The notes beneath the pieces were generated by a model, which did no database searches, was not told the DNA's origin, and saw only the letters and a list, made by a program, of their open reading frames with translations. This document shows, piece after piece, positions 60,129 to 64,000 of a stretch of 64,000 nt of DNA. The DNA is from Stachybotrys elegans (Eukaryota > Ascomycota > Sordariomycetes > Hypocreales > Stachybotryaceae): assembly GCA_020746835.1 (NCBI GenBank), contig JAGPNK010000012.1:1116001-1180000 (forward strand), read 5' to 3'. Within the stretch, counting starts at the first letter, position 1, and every line of letters begins with the position of its first letter. A program made the position numbers and the translations under genes.

Positions 60129-60466
60129 CAGTGTCTGCAAAAAGGAATGCGGGCTCTTTTAACGGCTGGTTCCCGGCTGTATTTATGACCCGGTGACCCG
60201 AAGCTCCGCTTTCGGGAACAAGCCGAGGCACCTGAGGGCTGCCTAACTCGCTATGGCTTGGCCGATTGACTATTGACTCAATTCCCCATGGGGGAAACAC
60301 TACTCGGGACGGATCCTTTCAAGACCATGACCATGGATGTGTGGCAGTCGGGGTTGCTGGTCTTATACCACCCTCAGCTACCGGATTTCATAGCATTACA
60401 TAGGTATCCATTGCCTCTCGAGGCGATATCGCACACTCGCCAGACGAAACATAATCTCGACTCACA
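60129..60466. promoter_or_regulatory. Divergent promoter of the TF and D-lactate dehydrogenase
   Basis: A 338-bp gap separates the divergent start codons. No specific binding site is claimed. Confidence 0.4.
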
Positions 60467-62456
60467 ATGCTGAAAAGAGCGGTACGACTGACCACGCTGG
60501 CACGGCAGCGCACCGTGCCTCGGGTCGCCTCATTCTCTGCGCGGAGTGAGGGTGGTAAACAAAGCAGTGACGGCGGGCCGAGAGCTGGCCGTACAACCCT
60601 TCTAACATCAGCTGTTTCCGCAGTGACGGCAGGCATTGGTACCTTGGTCTTTCTGCAAAATGGGTTCGCTGACATGGCGCCCAATGCTGAACAAGTCAAA
60701 TATGCCACCAGGGCGGAAATGGAACGCGTTAGCCGAACAGAGCAACACTAACGATTCTGACGGCTGACGTTTATTCCAGGCAGTAGAAATGATACGGCAT
60801 ACCATTGGCGAGGATACCGTGAGCATTGAGGATGAGATTATCCGTGCTCATGGATACTCAGAATGGTCAACCATCAACATAGATAGGCTGCCGGTGGCAG
60901 TTGTCTTTCCAAGCTCGACCGAACAAGTCTCACAGATTGCCAAGATTTGCCATGAATATCGGGTTCCCATGAGTGAGTTTTTTTCATCTTTTTTATATCT
61001 CAATCCTATGCTTAGACAACAAGTCCCTTATTCTGGGGCCTCCAGTGTCGAAGGACACTTCTCGGCCCCTTTCGGAGGCGTCAGCGTTGACTTCTGCAAC
61101 ATGAACAAAGTGCTAGAGGTTTACGCAGAAGAGTATGTTTCGCGATGGTCATGTCCTGCCCAGGTCTAACCCGGCTGTCTAGCATGAACATTGTAGTGCA
61201 GCCGTCCGTGTCCTGGATGGACCTAAACGATCAAATCAAGCACACCAACCTTTTCTTCCCCATAGATCCAGGTCCTTCAGTAAGTACATCCGATAACTAG
61301 GAGACTAATTGCTCACAATCCCATAGGCTCAGATTGGTGGCATGATTGGAACCAACTGCAGGTGAGTCTTTGAACCAAGATGATGGGCTCAGGAACAATG
61401 TCATTGACCTACATCAGCGGGACTAACGCTGTCCGCTATGGAACCATGAAAGACTGGGTGGTGAATTTGACGGTTGTTCTAAGCGACGGAACCGTTCTCA
61501 AAACCCGCCGAAGGCCAAGAAAGTCGTCTGCGGGCTACAATCTCAATGCGCTGTTCGTCGACTCCGAAGGCACGCTCGGCCTTGTTACGGAAGCAACCCT
61601 GAAGCTTGCCACGATCCCCGAGGAGAACGGTGTGGCCGTCGTCACCTTTCCGACGATCAAGAAAGCGGCCAGCATGGCCACCGACGTTATTCGCAAGAGC
61701 GTCACGGTGGGTGCCGTGGAGATCCTCGATGACGTCCTCATGAGTGTCATCAACAAGATGGGTGCCACGTCGAGGAAATGGGCTGGAGTGCCGACGCTAT
61801 TCTTCAAGTTCAGTGGGACCAAGGCGTCTGTAGCGGACAGCATCCAGCAAGTGAAGCAGATAGCCGAGAGACATGGCGCCGACGATTTCCAATACGAGAG
61901 TGACCCCATCAAGCAGAAGGCGTTGTGGTCTGCCAGGAAAGAAGCGCTGTGGAGCATGCTCGCATTAAGGGAGAGTGATGGCCATGTTTGGTCCACAGAT
62001 GTTGCAGTTCCGCTGTCGCGCGTCGCTGAGCTCATAGGTTCGTCAGAAGGCTTTATTCTGTGGTACCAGGCAAACTGATAGTCGAGATAGATCAGTCCAA
62101 GGAAGATCTCCAAGGCCTAGGGCTCTTTGTCAGCGTTCTGGGCCATATTGGAGATGGGAACTTTCACGAGACGATTATATTTGAAGACATGGATAGGCAA
62201 AAGGTAGAGGATTGTGTCCACAAAATGGTGCACAGGGCCTTGGATATGAACGGGACATGCACAGTAAGTCCTGTCAGCCATGAAGAGCCAACCCAGATAC
62301 TAACAAGCATAGGGTGAGCACGGTATAGGCATCGGGAAAAAGGACTATCTCCTCAAGGAGGTTGGGAGCGTCCCAATCGAAGTCATGCGTGCTATTAAAG
62401 GGAGCCTTGACCCAAAATGGCTGATGAATCCGGGCAAGATTTTCGATTTTGCTTAA
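60467..62456 (+). CDS. Mitochondrial D-lactate dehydrogenase (cytochrome), FAD-linked
   Basis: Eight exons (60467-60727, 60780-60972, 61024-61132, 61183-61279, 61327-61361, 61418-62037, 62082-62263, 62313-62456) close to 546 residues. The N-terminus is basic and Ser/Arg-rich ([15 protein letters not shown]), a mitochondrial presequence, then one helix (about 47-65) that would anchor it in the inner membrane. The PCMH-type FAD domain has [29 protein letters not shown] and [13 protein letters not shown]. The FAD-oxidase C domain has [12 protein letters not shown], with the metal-binding His, and [10 protein letters not shown]. It oxidises D-lactate to pyruvate and passes electrons to cytochrome c. 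Exon 5 is only 35 nt. All motifs are intact. Confidence 0.9.
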
Positions 62457-63083
62457 GCTGTCAATAAATATACCAACATTTACAACAAGAGACTATCCAA
62501 GTTGCCATCGAACGTTCTCAATCCGTCAGTGTGAAAAGGAATGACAAGGACTTTTGTGCGTTGCACCACGTATTGCGCATCGTCGAGTCTTCAATAAGCA
62601 AACCGCGAACGATTCTGTGACTTGTGCTTCCAGGTTATTGCCTATGATGGAAGAACTAACGACTGCAAGCTCTGCTGTAGTACTGTTTCGTCCCATCTCG
62701 GGCTACCCTTTCATAGTGTTTATAGGGAACCGTGCCTTCGCGTGATGATACAAGCGTGGGACTATGGCGGATGGTTGCAACTCTATGCCGAGTCAGTGAA
62801 CATTCCCATGATGGGAGCATTTGATTACTGGCCAACGTTTGCTGCTAGCTCTTGTCGCTCATGGTTTGGCGGAGCAGTTTCGGGAGCCGACCGAAGCCCC
62901 TGACGGGTGGCTCGGAAACTACCCGTCCCTCGATGGATCTCGACGCATTGCCGAGGAATTGTCAGGCGTGTATCGGTTCGAACCCGCAAACCGACGTCCC
63001 GGCTTGATTCAGTCGCCCGACCCCTCTTCACATGGTCGAGTTGCGCGAGTATATAGCAAACCAGTTGTGAAGCCATCACATTC
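62457..63083. other. Intergenic, nothing recognised
   Basis: Short open frames on both strands only. The last part is the promoter of the TPP enzyme gene. The motif GGTTCGAACCC at about 62975 resembles a tRNA T arm but has no partner arms. Confidence 0.4.
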
Positions 63084-64000
63084 ATGAGGCACACAGTGAA
63101 CACCTCAACCACCATCACCACCATGTAAGTCGTGCACTTCTATTTCGTGTGGTAAATCTACTAAGTAAATGACAGGTATACCACATCGTTTGCGTTCTTT
63201 GAGGCGTTGGTGGAGGCCGGGGTGAAGCATTGCTTTGTCAATCTTGGCTCTGATCACCCTAGCATCCTCGAAGCTATGGTCAAAGGCCAGCGGGAGATTC
63301 CCGACAAGTTTCCCCGCATCATTACATGTCCAAATGAAATGGTAGCCTTGTCCATGGCGGATGGATACGCAAGAGCAAGCGGGGAGCCACAGTGCGTCAT
63401 CGTTCACGTCGACGTCGGGACGTCAGCGCTGGCCGCTGCCGTGCACAATGCTGCCATGGGCAGGGCACCCGTTTTGATCTTTGCCGGTCTCTCGCCATTT
63501 ACCCTCGAGGGAGAACTCACGGGTTCGCGCACCGAATTCATGTAAGAGCCCATTGATCCCTGATGTGTTGGTTGCAACATTACTGACCTGCCAAAGTCAC
63601 TGGATGCAAGATGTTGTAGATCAGAAGCAGATCGTCGCCCAGTACTGTCGCTACGTGGCCGAAATCAAGACGGGCAGAAATGTGAAGCAAATGGTGGCCC
63701 GGGCGCTGCAATTTGCTACCAGTACGCCGCAAGGCCCTGTCTATCTCATGGGGGCTCGCGAGGTCATGGAGGAAACCATAGAGCCCTACAGCATCGACCC
63801 AGCCTTTTGGAAGCCAGTTGGACCAGCTGCGCTCCCAGCAAGCGCGGTAGAAGATATCGCCCGCAGTCTGATGCAGGCATCGGAGCCCCTTGTCGTTGTT
63901 GGCTATAGTGGACGGAATCACGCAGCTGTCGATTCACTGGTGGCCTTGGCCGATACCATCAAGGGGCTGCGGGTTCTTGATACTGGAGGCTCCGACATGT
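63084..64000 (+). CDS. Thiamine-diphosphate enzyme (acetolactate synthase-like), partial
   Basis: Three exons so far (63084-63124, 63176-63541, 63597 to the window edge; introns 51 and 55 nt). The short first exon (MRHTVNTSTTITT) leads into SFAFFEALVEAGVKHCFVNLGSDHPS, the start of the TPP enzyme N-terminal PYR domain. The Glu of NEMVALSMADGYARASG is the residue that activates the cofactor. GRAPVLIFAGLSP and HWMQDVVDQKQI follow, as in acetolactate synthase-like and related decarboxylases. The central domain (SEPLVVVGYSGRN) runs off the edge. The product could be an acetolactate synthase-like protein of unknown substrate; the missing C-terminal half would be needed to decide. Confidence 0.8.

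Noticed and set aside
62965..62985. tRNA-like GGTTCGAACCC motif
   Set aside because: No matching acceptor, D or anticodon arms at the right spacing.

Overview
The window is genomic DNA from a filamentous ascomycete, most likely a sordariomycete and probably Hypocreales. The evidence is short GT-AG introns (about 42-68 nt) with CTGAC or CTAAC branch sites, and fungal families: Zn2Cys6 regulator, HET, PTH11-type rhodopsin, LysM proteins, subgroup C chitinase, HR-PKS. A block of about 9.7 kb has been emptied of CpA, TpG and CpG, the mark of repeat-induced point mutation (RIP). I assign no species. Splice sites were read by eye and checked only for reading-frame closure; nothing was searched.

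Layout. 1-8.9 kb: secreted amidase, a single-pass membrane protein, and a Ser/Thr/Pro-rich cell-surface protein. 9.0-22.2 kb: a secondary-metabolite locus with an NRPS-like A-T-R reductase (-), a PTH11/rhodopsin-like gene broken by an in-frame stop (-), and a reducing type I PKS (+). The PKS reading frame closes only if a nested [D1,2] stwintron is removed at 16888-16981. 22.2-30.6 kb: a chitin-related group, with a five-LysM secreted protein (-), a LysM/ChtBD/GH18 subgroup C chitinase with no visible signal peptide (+), and a GT2 polysaccharide synthase (-). 31.1-41.3 kb: tandem repeats, then a complete Ty3/gypsy-type LTR retrotransposon (366-bp LTRs, GGCCT target duplication), then a pogo/Fot1-like DNA transposon with TIRs, both destroyed by RIP.

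41.3-56 kb: a P-loop G-domain protein, an MFS transporter pseudogene with an in-frame TAA, a P450 with an 11-nt microexon beside its heme cysteine, a HET-domain protein, a secreted FAD oxidoreductase, and an unrecognised Cys-containing surface protein. 56.4-60.1 kb: the 3' half of a sugar-type MFS transporter and the 3' end of a GH3 beta-glucosidase meet head to head at 57258-57260 with both 5' parts missing, beside an intact Zn2Cys6 regulator. This looks like deletion of a shared divergent promoter in a former sugar-use cluster. 60.4-64 kb: mitochondrial D-lactate dehydrogenase and the start of a thiamine-diphosphate enzyme that runs off the end.

How they may work together: the PKS and the A-T-R enzyme could build and reduce one product, though that is inferred from proximity. 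The LysM protein, chitinase and GT2 synthase plausibly act on chitin or related surface polysaccharide.
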